From: Takakia lepidozioides
Lineage: Eukaryota; Streptophyta; Takakiopsida; Takakiales; Takakiaceae
Assembly (NCBI GenBank): GCA_030704615.1
Contig: CM060733.1
Location: 8,306,001 to 8,370,000 of the forward strand
Length of the DNA: 64,000 nucleotides
Direction of reading: 5' to 3'
The position numbers and the translations under genes were made by a program. Below the pieces are notes generated by a model, which saw only the letters and a list, made by a program, of their open reading frames with translations, had not been told where the DNA came from and made no database searches. Of the stretch, positions 12,772 to 25,200 are shown piece after piece (positions within the stretch are counted from its first letter, which is position 1; each line of letters starts with the position of its first letter).

Positions 12772-15700
12772 GTTTGATTTGTTATGCTACTAATATCATC
12801 ACAACTAATTGTGCATGAGTACCCTAGCAATGAGGGATGAACTAACACTTGTAAGTCTAATGAAAAGTTGGGTTAATTTTGACCAGCCAAACAGATTTCC
12901 TAATACCCATATGAGATTTTTTTCTTAAAAATGTGTCCCATCAGTTCACAATATAAGAGAAAGCTGCTTGCCGTAACATTGGATGTGGCTTTTTGGTCTT
13001 GACAAAATGAAGGGGGAAGATGAAGAAGTAGGTAGTTATGATGACAAACTACTTATCCAATGTAAGCATCCAATAAATGGTCAAGTCCTTAGAGCGCAGA
13101 GTTGTCTTGTAAGTGGTTGTGGGTTCAAAGCCACATAGGTGTATGTTGGATGTCACCCATCATCCATCATGGCCAACCCATCCATATAATGGAAGGTACA
13201 TGGGTCAATTGGTTACATAATGTGTGGGTACATTGGGACTTTCCGGTCCAAGGGGGGAAATTGGGCAACCACGTTGTTGTTAAAAATTGTCACCTTCCAG
13301 ATGCAGTAGCACTTCGGCAACAGCCTTCATTATTTCTTATTATATATATAATATTAAAAATCTTATTTTAAATTAATTATTTAAATTTTAGAGTCTTTAA
13401 TTTTCTTACCTTTAAGAAGTAATGAGACAATTGATGTAATAATGGATGGACCACTAAAATCTAAGTTGGGGTTGCATCTAAATGACATATTTATTATTTA
13501 TTGGCATATAAAGTTATTTTCTTTTAATCTAGAGACTCAGTCCACACTATGTATTGATCATTGACGATAATATGCCATTGGAAAAGATTGCAGTGCTGTT
13601 GGATATGTACTAGGAGTTTTATGGGAAATACCGGGGAGCGACCGCTCACATTATAGTGAGAGGAAAGAAAAACCTCTTTTCAACTCACCAACACTAAGCT
13701 GTCGCTCCCAGGTGTTTCCATTATTTTAGAAAAAAACAAAACACTAACCAAGGAAGGGGAGAAGATTATACAATTATACCACACCTGACAAAGTAACAGG
13801 ATTTGAGCCCAGAATCACCTCAGTGCACTATGTGAGTTAGGATATATCAATCACCTACATAATTAAAAAAAATTGTGCCAACTTTGTCTAAAACCAATCA
13901 TGGGTGTTTTTCTCCACATCAGGCCACTATGTAATATGCATTACTAAGGGGTGCCACCTATACAAAAGCTTGGTTCCCGGTTCTCGACCCTCGCCGTTTC
14001 AAATGTGTTAGGCCTTATAGCGTTGGAGGGTTTTAATTGTTTTCCCTCGAGTAAATTTCTTTTCCTAAATTCATTTTAACAAAAAACACTTTATGATGCA
14101 CATGGTGGGTTGCCTTGTATTGTTGGCCGCACATAGGCTTTGGCAATCTTGGAATCCTATGCCAGCATACCTAAAGTCCAAGCTAAACCTAAATGATTGA
14201 TGTCCAAGAAGCCACTTCCAAATGGCTACATTACAAGTTTGTGGCCCCCTTATGCCCTCCCAACCCAAACCAAAATATGAGAACTGACAATTAAGACCTT
14301 TCCAGGAAGCGGTCCCTTGGCCTTGGCACCCACACACTGTGGGGCCAATAACATATAAATCAAGATGTACAACACTTGGTCCACCACACACTCCATACAT
14401 GGATGGACCAATAAGACATTACATGAGTCACAAGCTGTTGGAACTTGCAACCCGCTTTCTATGGCACTTCCTACTCAAAATGTCGTAGCAATGATATTGT
14501 GAATGTGTCTCACATTATTACAACCACACGGAGAAAACATTTAGTTAATATTCCTGTCTCTTGCGTGTGTGGACGGTCTTTTGATAGAAGAAGAAAATGG
14601 AGCGCAAAACAAGACGCAATCAATACTATTCTGTCAACTTTGGAGGGAGTGAGCCACTATTTTACTATAAAGGTACTATCACTTTGCAAAAAAAACAAAA
14701 TGGCTATCTTATGAAGAGTGCAGTTTTCATGGTATGGCGGAATGAAATGGAAGGGACCATCAAAACAACACCTTAGAGGCCCACCACCCACATGTGTTTT
14801 GGTAGTGAGATCATTCACATGTTGTGCAACTGGTTGAGGTGAGCCCATTTTGTCAGAACTGTGGTGAGCCTTGTGTTACGAGCCTTTGGTCCCCTCGCAA
14901 GCGTGCACTCTTTGGACAGTATAAAGTCGTAATACGCCATGTGCACGAGAATTTGGCTGTAAGTTGGATGTAATGCTCACATCGGCAATCATTTTACAAC
15001 CCATTCGTGTCAATCAAATGCTAGTTTGGTGTGACGAACGCAGAAGAATAATTCACAAGAACAAATTGCGGTTGTGTGGTCAACAACATGGAGTATGCAC
15101 CAATCCACAGTGACCAAGGAATAGAATGGCCGTGATGGGTACAAGTTGGCTCTCTCTACCTACAAATATCAGAATGTTTTTGCAATTCAGATTACAAAGG
15201 CAACCCACCCATTAGTAAGGGAATCATGGTGGACCTGGTGTGTGTGACCGACCATTTTGGGGTCCACCTTCATCACCCTCACAACACAACACTAAAGCCC
15301 CTGAGGAGCCTCATGTGCACCTACCTCATGTCTGCAAGACACCCTGTTGTGTTGTAGGGAGTCTTGCTGGCCTGCTTCTTGGAGGGGGCCACCACGTTTG
15401 ATAGTTGAGGTCACCCACACACAGGGGGGGACAAGATGGTCCGAGTTTTGTTTTTCAACCAACCAACCAAGAAATGTCAACTGGGCCTTTTCCTCACCGC
15501 CTCAAAACGCTACGACTTGCAATCACAAGAATGTGACAACACCGATGTGTGGCGTGACAATTAAGCAACATAAATTCTCCCCCACCCCCCCTGAAGTGTA
15601 TTGTTAGCCAAACCCTCCAATGCAATCCCTCTCTCTTTTTGTCTCTCTTCATGAATTAGTGAAGGCATGGCAAACCCTAAAACCTAAAGTTGGTGAAGTA

Positions 15701-16979
15701 GCATGTTGCCCCCACAAGGACTCATTCTTCAATGGCATGGAGCCCCTGCACGCATATGGTTATAATAAAGGGAGATAGGTTGGACCTGAGCGCCCGGCAA
15801 AAGGGGCCATCTTATTAGGGAGTGCGGCTTGGCTTGTACACATTAAAATATGTGGGAGGTATGCAAGTTAGGCAATTGTGCAAGTGCCCCACCCCCACTT
15901 GTTTTGCGTCCAGTGGGGCCTTCACACTTTTGCTTACATCTTTGTAGCATGTAAGTTGCCTCTTATCACACTTGTCTAAAAGTTATCATAAGAAAATTCA
16001 TAAAATATGAAATCGCAAACTCCAGTCGTGAGACAAAAATGAAAAATTAATTTTCTCCCAGAGTTCCCTTTAAACAAAAATGGAAATTTTCTAAAGTTGC
16101 GGGGTCAAGAATCCCTCTACTTGAAAATAAGGTAGAATTTTGTCACAAGTATATCTACTACCTTCTGATGCGTTGCGGTTCAAGAACTCCAAGAATGATA
16201 ATAGCCATAAACATCAATAGGAATAGGTCATGGAGCCACATCATGGATCTCCCAATATCGTGTTTTCAACTAATTTTGTTTCTCTAAAACTCATCCAATA
16301 AATAAATAATATATGAAGATTTGCAGAAGGTGTTATTCACAACTTGATGGAAGCACTAAATATATTTCCGCTACTTCCAATGCACAATCTATTTATTTGT
16401 GACTCTTCAACTTGCATACCAAAGCAACAAAATAATGCACAGAAATAAAGATAAAGAGGGTAAAAGCATAACAGAACTGGGGTGGGTTATGTTATGTGCC
16501 TGTCCCCAGTCCCAACGGAATCCACCGACCTTTCCTTTCTGCAGTAGCCTTACTAAAGATAGCCATCTTTATCCTCATCTCTTTCCTGTGTGGTGGGGCT
16601 TCCCATTTTGGAGCCTATCTTTTCGGTAATCTTACTAATTAAAGTAAACACTACTAATTACTATATTTTATTCTGTTTACTGAGTATTTAAAGCAATTTG
16701 GTGATTGAGCTCAAAATCCTGAAATCCTTCTAACCATAGTTTACTTGGCTAGTTTTACTACTATACTAATATTTTCCTTTTGTTTACTAAGTATTTCTTT
16801 TGTTACTACTTATTGAAAGTATCCTTAAGTGGGATCTGTCGTACTGTCCCTTGGACAAAAAGAGATAAGTGTGTTTTTTCAAAGTTATTTTAAACAACCA
16901 GAAATTTGAATGGGAAAAACAATGTGAGCACTAGACTAGTTTATACAATGACATGCTTCACCCTTTGGAAGTTATTTGC
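12772..16979. other. No gene seen; possible SINE-like box B sequences
   Basis: The region lies upstream of the DYNC2I2-like start codon and should contain its promoter, which I cannot place. GGTTGTGGGTTCAAAGCCAC at about 13115-13134, and TGGGCTCAAATCCTGTTAC (reverse strand) near 13795-13815, resemble tRNA T-arm/box B sequences and may be tRNA-derived SINEs. A full cloverleaf could not be drawn for either. Frames between 13.1 and 16.6 kb are short and without motifs. Confidence 0.4.
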
Positions 16980-18720
16980 TGAAGTCAAACAGTGATGCTC
17001 ACGGACTTATTCCGATCTCCATCCCCACGAGGTTGAGACTTGCAGATGAAGCCAGCAGTTTAGCTTTTACTTGAAGATAGCAAGAGAGAGGGTTACTGCA
17101 AAGTGGGTGAGCTAATTTGGGCAGACATTCTCGTACCTGGTGTCAGGGAGCTTTCAGGGGGCATTTTGCTGCTGCAGGTAACTTGTCTGAGTTTCTCGCA
17201 AAGTCCAAGAGTCTAGTACACGAGGTATCATTTCATACATGGGGAGTCTGCAATCATATTTAGGTGTATCAGGGGTAAAAGGCGCAATCTATTTGAGCTG
17301 TCAACTAAGGTTCATTGGGCATATGTCGTCTGCAAGTGTCAAACTAGGCCTGACAAGTTATCAGAGTTGACTACTGGAATCTGACATTTCTGACACTCCT
17401 CCGTTTCTTCAGTAGAGCGACATGACTCTGACTAGTCCTCGAAGGCAAGCGTGAACTGAGAGTCCACTCCAACTGCAAGTGGGTCCCTTAGGCTTCTCAA
17501 ACAGGAGGTTTATTACAGTCTGGCGACTGTTTAGGATCACCAACTAGATTCTAGTAACGTCCTTGCAGCAGACCATGTGGAAGAGCTGCATTTAGAAAGT
17601 TCACCGTCCCGGCCATCCCTTTACGACCATTAGAATATGACTATTATAAACTGACTGGTTGATGATCATCCAGCCCATGTTAGAACTGCAAATCAGCTTC
17701 TACATTCAGACTGCAATGTGAAGTACGTGGGAAGGAAAAGTAACTTGGTTAGCAGATCCCGTGTTTCCCCGCTAGCTCTTGGAACACCTTTCCTTCTTGT
17801 CTTTTCTGATAGCTGGGATAGTTGATTGTTTCCCGAGGATACTTCCATATATTCAATCCTCACATTTTTGAGATCCTTGTTCATTGAATCAACACATGAA
17901 GGAGGTACATTTGAATGTACAATGTGATAGGTAAGATGATGGTTCCACAAGAATCTCCGAAAGGGAAAATGTCTTCTAGGCTTTGCTAAGTGCTGATTTT
18001 GGTGAAGCTTTAAAAGTTCGATGAAGCTGTTACCTGACCAAGAAGTTTCCACGAATACATCGTGCCTGAAAACCTTCATTTCTTAGATTAAAATCTAGAT
18101 CTTGGGTTCAGCGAGCAGTCAAGATGATGAGATCCAGGAATGGCAACTGATCAATTGCACAATCGGACCAGCACCCAGCCCAATAATTGGTGAGCGAGCG
18201 CTGGCGATTCAACGAAGGGAAAGGGAGCGATTTACGATTTACAGAGCTGCATACAACTCTACGCGTGGGCCCAAATGCAGGACAGGGTCATAAGCTAACT
18301 CATCTCGTGAAATCCATATTGACTATTCCTGGGCAGTTTGAAGTGTACTAAGCTGGTCAGCAACGGCTGATGCTGGGTGATCGGCCCAGCTCGGCCCAGC
18401 TGGCGAACTGATCCGGGCATAGTATGGCCAGCCCTCGATGTCCTCACAGCTGCGATCGATAACATGGCGTTCGAACTCATATGGAAGGTGTGAGCCTTTA
18501 GTGCTCCTCCAACAACGAGATTTTCGTCAGGAGAAGCTTCTTTCGGTTCTGCTTCATTGGAGCCGTCAAATGTTAAGCTAATGCATTACCCAACTAGCTA
18601 ATTGGTTTAATTAGCGTTTAAGGAGACAGTGGCTGGTGGGAAAAGGTCTGCATCGTCTGGACACAGCTCCTCTTGACAAGGAGATTTTGTCTTGATATTC
18701 AGTCGAGGTCGGGAGGAGCC
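16980..18720 (+). repeat. Long dispersed repeat, copy A
   Basis: Many blocks match 33770-35900 in the same order and orientation: GAGGTTGAGACTTGCAGATG, GGTGAGCTAATTTGG.CAGAC, ACACATGAAGGAGGT.CATT, CAGCCCTC.ATGTCCTCA and GCCTT.AGTGCTC. The copies differ by indels that are not multiples of three, including inside the reverse-strand 128-codon frame at 17693-18079, so that frame is unlikely to be coding. The element type is unknown; no LTR, terminal repeat or domain was recognised. Confidence 0.6.
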
Positions 18721-20002
18721 ACAGCTTAATCTAGCACATGCTCATAGTGTGGTCGTGTCAGTGAGTGAAGCTTAGTTAGTGAGGCTTGGAGCCAACTACT
18801 CCAAGCGGCCGTCCAAGTTGGTCTCGGTTGTGGGATTGCAATGGAGCCGAAGAAGAACAGTAACGATTCTGCAGACTCCCCAAGTTTCCTAATCTAATAT
18901 ACTTTATTATATTATTTTATAAATAATGTAAGACTGGTTTCAAGTCCAATATAAAACCAGAATTTGCCATCTCCGAGGCTCCTTCTGGCTCCCAAATGGA
19001 GTCCAATGGGCAAGTGTCGACTTTTCTACTGGAACTTCCAGCTCCAATCTCAAAACTGTGTCCGATATCTTACACTCTTGTCAATCCCAGCATGAAACGG
19101 GAATGTGAACTACTCAAACTCCGGAGATCAGTCCTACCAGTAGACACAAAGAGCAGTTCAGACGAGACATGTCTGAGGCACTCAGCCCATTTCAATATCC
19201 GTGAAGTCCTTTGACCTCAAAAAGGTTGAAATGACCCTCTCCCTTATGTACAACTGGGAAACTGACAAGTTTCTTTCATGTATGAAATGTCCTTTTCCTC
19301 CCCACTTCGGTCTGGTGGTGTATAGGACTTCCTCCTTTTGTCATCCTCGTGGCTCCCGAATCACTGTACAGGCTAGACCACCCGAAACCCAAAATTTGGC
19401 GATGGTGTCAAAAAAAAACTTGACACTTTCGTCCAAAAAAATTGAACACCATTGACTACTCCAGAGCTCGCAGCACTTTTTGTGCTACCAGAACAAAACC
19501 TGCAGAAAAATGTATGAGACACAGATTAGAACCTGAAAGGTTACAGGCTGGTCATGAAATTATGTTAAACTTGCTTGAACATTCAAACTGGGGATGCTTA
19601 TTTAAGCTGGTATCTTCATGCTCAGAAAGTGCTATGTACAAGTTGATTTGAAAGGTTCAATTCAGTCGAGACTTCATATCATCAGTTGGTCCTCAGTGTT
19701 TGCACATAGACTCCGGGTCTGCAACTCATGAAGGACTGGGATACCTACTTGCTACTCGCCAAAAGCCAGTGGTTCAGAGCAGAGACAGCAACTAGGTTAT
19801 CAGCAAACACGTCTTTGGTCAACATCTGGGACAGCATCCAAGGACTGAATATGAGGACACTAATCTCATAGCCTGTCCACTAGAAGTACTTGAGCACTAG
19901 GGATCCGTCAGTCGTGCATCATAGAGTACAATTGTGAATCTAATCCATCCGAGAGTACAATATCCATATGGGCAAAGAGTGTTGATTGGTGCTCACCATG
20001 TG
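18721..20002. other. No gene seen; 3' side of the VQ gene
   Basis: Short frames only. The part nearest 20003 should contain the VQ gene 3' UTR. No domain, RNA gene or transposon end was recognised. Confidence 0.4.
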
Positions 20003-20893
20003 TTAAAACTCAAATGGCGTTGCTCCGTGAAAAGCCGATCCAACACTTAATCTGCATAGGGGGGGCATGAACATGTCATAGAGTCCACTTGAATTGCCGA
20101 GAGGTGGCAGCATCGGGAACTCTGGCAAGGGCCCTGTTGACCCAAGCCCCGTAAGGATATCCATGTCACTGAAGCCCAGCCCATCTACACCTGTAAAGTT
20201 GGAAGGTGCTAAACTCTCCCTTCTTGCACTGCATGGGGAACTTAGAGAACAATCTCTGTTGCCCAGAGTAAAATCTCTGTTTCCCAAGCTATCACCAGGG
20301 TGTATGTCCCCAGAAAAGAATGGCGCAGGAATTTCATTGAGGGAATATGGAGCCTGGCGATGGGGATAAAAAATTCCCCCAGCCTGCATTGAGCTCTGAA
20401 AATCGTCGACGCTAGTGTTCGAATCCACACTGTTACTCTGGCTAAAGTTGGAGTCCATACTGTTGCAAAGGCTGAAGTTGGACTCCATACTGTTGCATCG
20501 GCCGAGATCTGATGAAGTTTCCGCCAGTCTTTGGATGATCTCCTGGGAACTTGGGCGACTGACGGCGTCAAGATTTGATTCTGGTGTAGAACTTACAGTC
20601 TTGGTTCTTGCTCTCCGTGTTGTGGAAGAAGGTCGGCGCGTTCTTCCAGTCAGCTTTTGCACGATGGAGCGAAAGTTAGCTACATCTGTCTTGATTACCT
20701 TGGGGGCAAAAATGTGGATAACCCTTATGGTTGGTGCTTGCATACCAACTTGGGGTTGAGACCAGTCTCGTCTGCCAGGAATCGTAGGCTTGGCCAGCGT
20801 TTGCGAGTCTTTGCTGGGGCCTAGCATGTCTCCGCTCTTGGTACTACTAAAGTGCTCGTTGAAGCCTGAATTCTCAACAAGGTATGGAGCCAT
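20003..20893 (-). CDS. VQ-motif protein, single exon
   Basis: This 296-codon uninterrupted frame carries the VQ motif of plant transcriptional co-regulators: residues about 54-84 contain IRVIHIFAPKVIKTDVANF followed by RSIVQKLTG, fitting FxxxVQxLTG with F74, V78-Q79 and L81-T82-G83. VQ proteins are nuclear partners of WRKY factors and often MAP-kinase substrates. A basic stretch (GRTRR...TTRRART) follows and may be a nuclear localisation signal. Residues about 133-162 hold three near-repeats of the type NSMESNFSL / NSMDSNFSQ / NSVDSNTSV, and GNRD occurs twice near 205-215. The C-terminus is Pro-, Gly- and Leu-rich. Lack of introns is usual for VQ genes. The start is the first ATG, at 20893. 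The subgroup cannot be told by eye. Confidence 0.9.
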   Translation of the reverse strand: MAPYLVENSGFNEHFSSTKSGDMLGPSKDSQTLAKPTIPGRRDWSQPQVGMQAPTIRVIHIFAPKVIKTDVANFRSIVQKLTGRTRRPSSTTRRARTKTVSSTPESNLDAVSRPSSQEIIQRLAETSSDLGRCNSMESNFSLCNSMDSNFSQSNSVDSNTSVDDFQSSMQAGGIFYPHRQAPYSLNEIPAPFFSGDIHPGDSLGNRDFTLGNRDCSLSSPCSARRESLAPSNFTGVDGLGFSDMDILTGLGSTGPLPEFPMLPPLGNSSGLYDMFMPPLCRLSVGSAFHGATPFEF

Positions 20894-21404
20894 GGCTAGC
20901 TAGCTGCCTGCTCTCTCAACAAGTAAGGCACAAGGGATTTCAACAGCTTGCAAATTAAGTTTACATGATACAGCCTATCTATCACACCATGGAGGTGGTA
21001 GCCTAATCAACATATTTGGAAGAAAGAGGTAAACACACAGGATAAGACCCTCAATCTAGCAGTGGAGTCTAGCATATTGAGACTTACAGATCTATGTACA
21101 GTGGAGGGTTTTATGAACAGGGAGAGCACGAGACTGACGGATGTGATACAGTGGATAGCAGTTGCGAGCAGGTAGTAACAAACCTCTGAACAGACTTACA
21201 ATCCATCAGGCTAACAAACGGGTACGGGGATTTACAGGAAAGGGAAGAACTCCTGGACTAGCATATGACATAGATAGAAACTGAAAATTTAGGGCTCAAG
21301 CTTCACCAGATCTTTTTTGACGAAGTGTCTTTTTTTATTGGTTAACACCTGGAGCCATCCTACTCATAAAATTGAACCATGAACCAGATTCAGAGATCCT
21401 CTCT

Positions 21405-22171
21405 CGATCACACACACACACACACACACACGACCACACTCTCTCTCTGAATCTTGGATCCTCAAAACACACAGCTCTGAAACACTAGTACTCTCCCAGA
21501 GACACTCACTTCTCTCTCTCCCCAGAGATGCACTCAACTCAACTCAACTCAACTCAACTCCGGACCGTGTCTATCCGTAGCGATTCTATACGTCGGCCTC
21601 TAGAGAAACTACAGCTTTTACAAGGGACGAAGATGCTGGCGACAATGAACTGTAAATGATTGTTGCAACAGAGAGCGATCACGGCATAGTCGATGAAGGC
21701 ACGCACAACACAGAGAATGCAGACCCACTGCAGTGCCAGGCCCGAATATGAAGAGGAGGTCGAGGGCTGACCGCAGGCAGTGGACCCACGGGGCAGCCTC
21801 CTATGCAAGCCTTGAAGCAGCTGGGTCCCATCCTCTCTCTCTCGTCTTCCGCACCCCCCTGCCCCACCACCCTCTTTCCTCCCCTCTCACTGTCTATCCC
21901 TCTCTCCCCATCTGCCCCCTTCTGTGGGCCCCTCCAATCACTCCCTCCCCTCCCTCTTACTAACAACCACCTCACTACTCTCCTCCCTTCTTCCTCCATC
22001 TCCCTCTCCCCCCCTCTCCTTTTCTCCCTCTCCCTCTCCTTCTCTGTGTGTAGTGTACCACTCCCACACTCTAGACTTCTGATTGCGGATCCCACGGGGC
22101 TGCCCACGGCCTTGCCACCGTCTGGGCCCCCGGACCCGCCCTCCGGACGCCCCCCCCCCCCTCCCCACCAT

Positions 22172-22214
<43 letters not shown>

Positions 22215-22215
22215 C
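21405..22215 (-). promoter_or_regulatory. Simple-sequence-rich upstream region of the VQ gene
   Basis: It contains a (CA)n run near 21411-21432, a CTCAA pentanucleotide array near 21535-21560, and long CT tracts ending in a (TC)n run near 22178-22210. Read on the gene's strand these are GA/GT-rich sequences 0.5-1.3 kb upstream of the VQ start codon, as often seen in plant 5' UTRs and promoters. Frames crossing here code for low-complexity Ser/Leu/Pro or Arg/Glu runs and are not genes. No TATA box was placed. Confidence 0.4.
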
Positions 22216-25200
22216 TGCCACACCGACAACTCCCCTCCCTTGTTATTATTACTTGGCCTGCTTACATCATTCGGAGGCTACCTAATTCTGCATCATGTAA
22301 AATGGATGGGCTTGGGATTTGTTTTTGGTTCTACTATTGGCGAATAACTGTTACTTTGCGAAAGATCATTCTTTTGGTAGCGAGCGGAAGTATTTTATGA
22401 TTGATGAATTGCGCGTGTGTTGAGTCTGCACCGCACATTGCGTCTAGCATATCTTAGACGGAAGCGAAAGAGAAAGTCACAAGTCGGACCGCAGGAAATA
22501 ATTTATAAGAAGTGAGAATGTACCTCGCGCCCCACGACAAAACGGGAATGATGACACCATCCCCATACTTGTATATGTCAAGATCTGTCTATGTCTAGTC
22601 CCTTTGAGCACCCACTTTTATGCTGTGACGAAACACGCCCACAAATCTCACTCAATTCCCGGAATTGGCCCACCACAACTTGGCTCCCAACAGATGACTG
22701 CATGGAGGGTACGGCGTGTGCGGTCCCAAGCACGCCGCTCCAGGCTACGAAGCGTCATGGTCACCGGAATATTGAAACTAATACCGCCATGTAGGTTGCT
22801 CTTGAGAGCATTTTTTTTATGCATCAAATGCGTTGAGCAAAACCCTATTTTCGATGACTTGGTAATGGGTGCAACACATCCAACCTATAGGATGTTATTT
22901 TCTCTAAATTGTAAACTATGAAATGTAAATTGACAATTCCTCTGGACCATTGGGAGCAACGGCGGGGAGGTTATTCAACATTAAAAAAACATAAATCAGT
23001 TGGGTGTCGGTTAAACAGATCAATTGATGACATTTAGTAGTGTTGTTAGTCATTACTGTTAACAATCTCCCTCACCAGAGCCCGATTATATTAACTAATA
23101 AAGTAAGCAGGTTTATTATTGTTTTATATTACATATTTATTTGATTAATGTTTTGCTCAAATAGGTAGGATAATGGTCGATCCTTTACGAGGCAGCCTCT
23201 GCATGGCATGCACAACAACCGATGATGTATAAGGTCCTTTGTGATTTCTATGACGACATAAAGTGCTCCGTTGCATGGATACAATTCTAATTTGCATTGT
23301 CACGCTCCGGGTAACCTGTAAAGAATAATTTGAAGGAAATTTTCTTGAAAAATTTGATCGATTCAAGTCTAGAAACAAAATATAAAAAATAAAATAAAAA
23401 GAAAAAGGAAAAAAAGTTTTAATTTTTTTTTAATAAAAATGCCATAGAAGAGAAATTGCCATGTGAAGCTTCCACCCTTTAAGCTAAAAAATCCTAAAAG
23501 AAAAGAAATTTGAGTGGCACTCCGCGTGTTGTGAAATATCAAAGACCCGGTTCCAATCTTGCTTCTCAAAAGCTCATCCCAATCCTATGCCGTTTCAGAT
23601 CCACAGTGATTCCATAGTGGGAAAGATAAAAGGGGTGGAAAAAGCCCTCCCTATTTGGTATCAATCCATCCATCCATCTCTGCCTGATCTCATCCGTGAG
23701 CTGGTTCGGACGTGGGCATTGGTTGCCACCGTACGCAAGGATCGAGTATCGCCACCTCAGCCGCTATTTGTGGCACGCTTGCCTGGCACCCTGCTGCTAT
23801 TTGTACTGCCTCGCTCCAACCCATATCCACAATCGATATGGGATATTGTCACCCATTATTTTTCACCAGGACAAACCAGAAGCCTACTCATTTCCCAGAA
23901 AAATACGACAACACATACTCGGACGAAAAATAGAGATGATAATTGCACTCAGGGCTTCTCACAGAGCTGTACAGTGTGCCGTAGCGTCATAATTCATCCA
24001 TTGGTCGCGTTCGATGAACGAATATCGCGATTGTGTGGACCCTAAGAACTGGATGGGCGGAATATAGATGAATAAAGTCTACTGGATGAATATTATCCCA
24101 AGGATGGATGGATTCTGTGCCACTGGTGGCTGGATGTCGTCCACATAGATGCATGCGCGATGCCATTCTGTCAACAGATGTCGTCGTTATCTTACCGTGC
24201 AACTTACCAGTTGCCAAGTTTTACCCTGTGAGGGGACAGGGCGAGGCCGGGCGTCAGGGCACTCGGGCGGGAACCGCGCGGCTCCCCGGGAACCCTGCAC
24301 CTCCCGCCTGTCGACCCTGCCCCCTTCGTACCACCCTGTCACGGGATGAATAATGGAGCGAGGAATACATGCATCTGGAGCATGCATATCATTCATCCAT
24401 GGACTGCCGGAAGAAGGCTGGCGGATTCGAGCACCGGGTCGCGGCGGCGAAGAAGGATAAGGAACTGACGGTACCGTGTACGACATCGCTCTTACTCTGC
24501 TTTAACCGCACACTCTGGTTGCGTTCTCGCCGCTCCTGTGTTCAACTCCACACTCGAGCTCAACTAGCCCCGCCGTCTGGAAATAAGCTGCAAGACGCCT
24601 CAACGTGAGTATGACAAAAAGAGAACGGAAAAGAAAATAGAAAAGCAGGAGAATGGTGGGTGACAGGTGCCAATGAAAAGTAAAAGAGGGCTTGACCGCA
24701 GGCGAGTTGGGGTTCCGTTACTTACCCGTAGGTGGTTAACCAGGATTGCACGACAGAGATATGGTGAAGCCGTACGGTTAAAATAGGGCGTATAAATGTG
24801 CGGCCGGTCAAGAGGGATATCGGCATTAATACGGGGACTGTCTGCGCAGTAGTATCGCCACGCACATTTGCATATGTAGGAGTATCGCCATTATCATCCC
24901 ACTGTCAGCCCCCGGGCGACCCCCTTCATGTGTTCCGGGTCCCGCCGCCGGGCTGCGCCCGTGCTCTCTCGCGAACCTTTTCTTCTCTCGCCTATTTTAT
25001 ATTACTATGCGGAGGGGTCGTTGCAAGTGCTAGTATTAGGGTTTAGTTTATGGTGCGGGTAGAATGCCACGAGGAGAAAGTTTGTTTGATGCTGACCAAT
25101 ACGGAGGCTCGTGGCTTTGCAACGGTTTGAATATAATTTGTGCGAAATCAGGGTGGACCAATGGGCAGTTTATCCGTGCATAATGGGCGACTCTCATTAT

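Noticed and set aside
13080-13150. tRNA gene
   Set aside because: A T-arm-like sequence is present, but no acceptor stem, D-arm or anticodon arm can be paired around it; at best it is a SINE head.
17693-18079. 128-codon reverse-strand frame as a gene
   Set aside because: It lies in a dispersed repeat whose other copy (33770-35900) differs by indels that are not multiples of three, so the frame is not conserved.
20094-20759. Forward-strand frames antisense to the VQ gene
   Set aside because: They are shadows of the VQ coding sequence; the reverse strand carries the motif and a single full-length frame.
21679-22285. Several long frames on both strands (Arg/Glu/Gly-rich and Ser/Leu/Pro-rich)
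   Set aside because: They read through CT/GA simple sequence; overlapping frames on opposite strands with low-complexity products are an artefact of composition.
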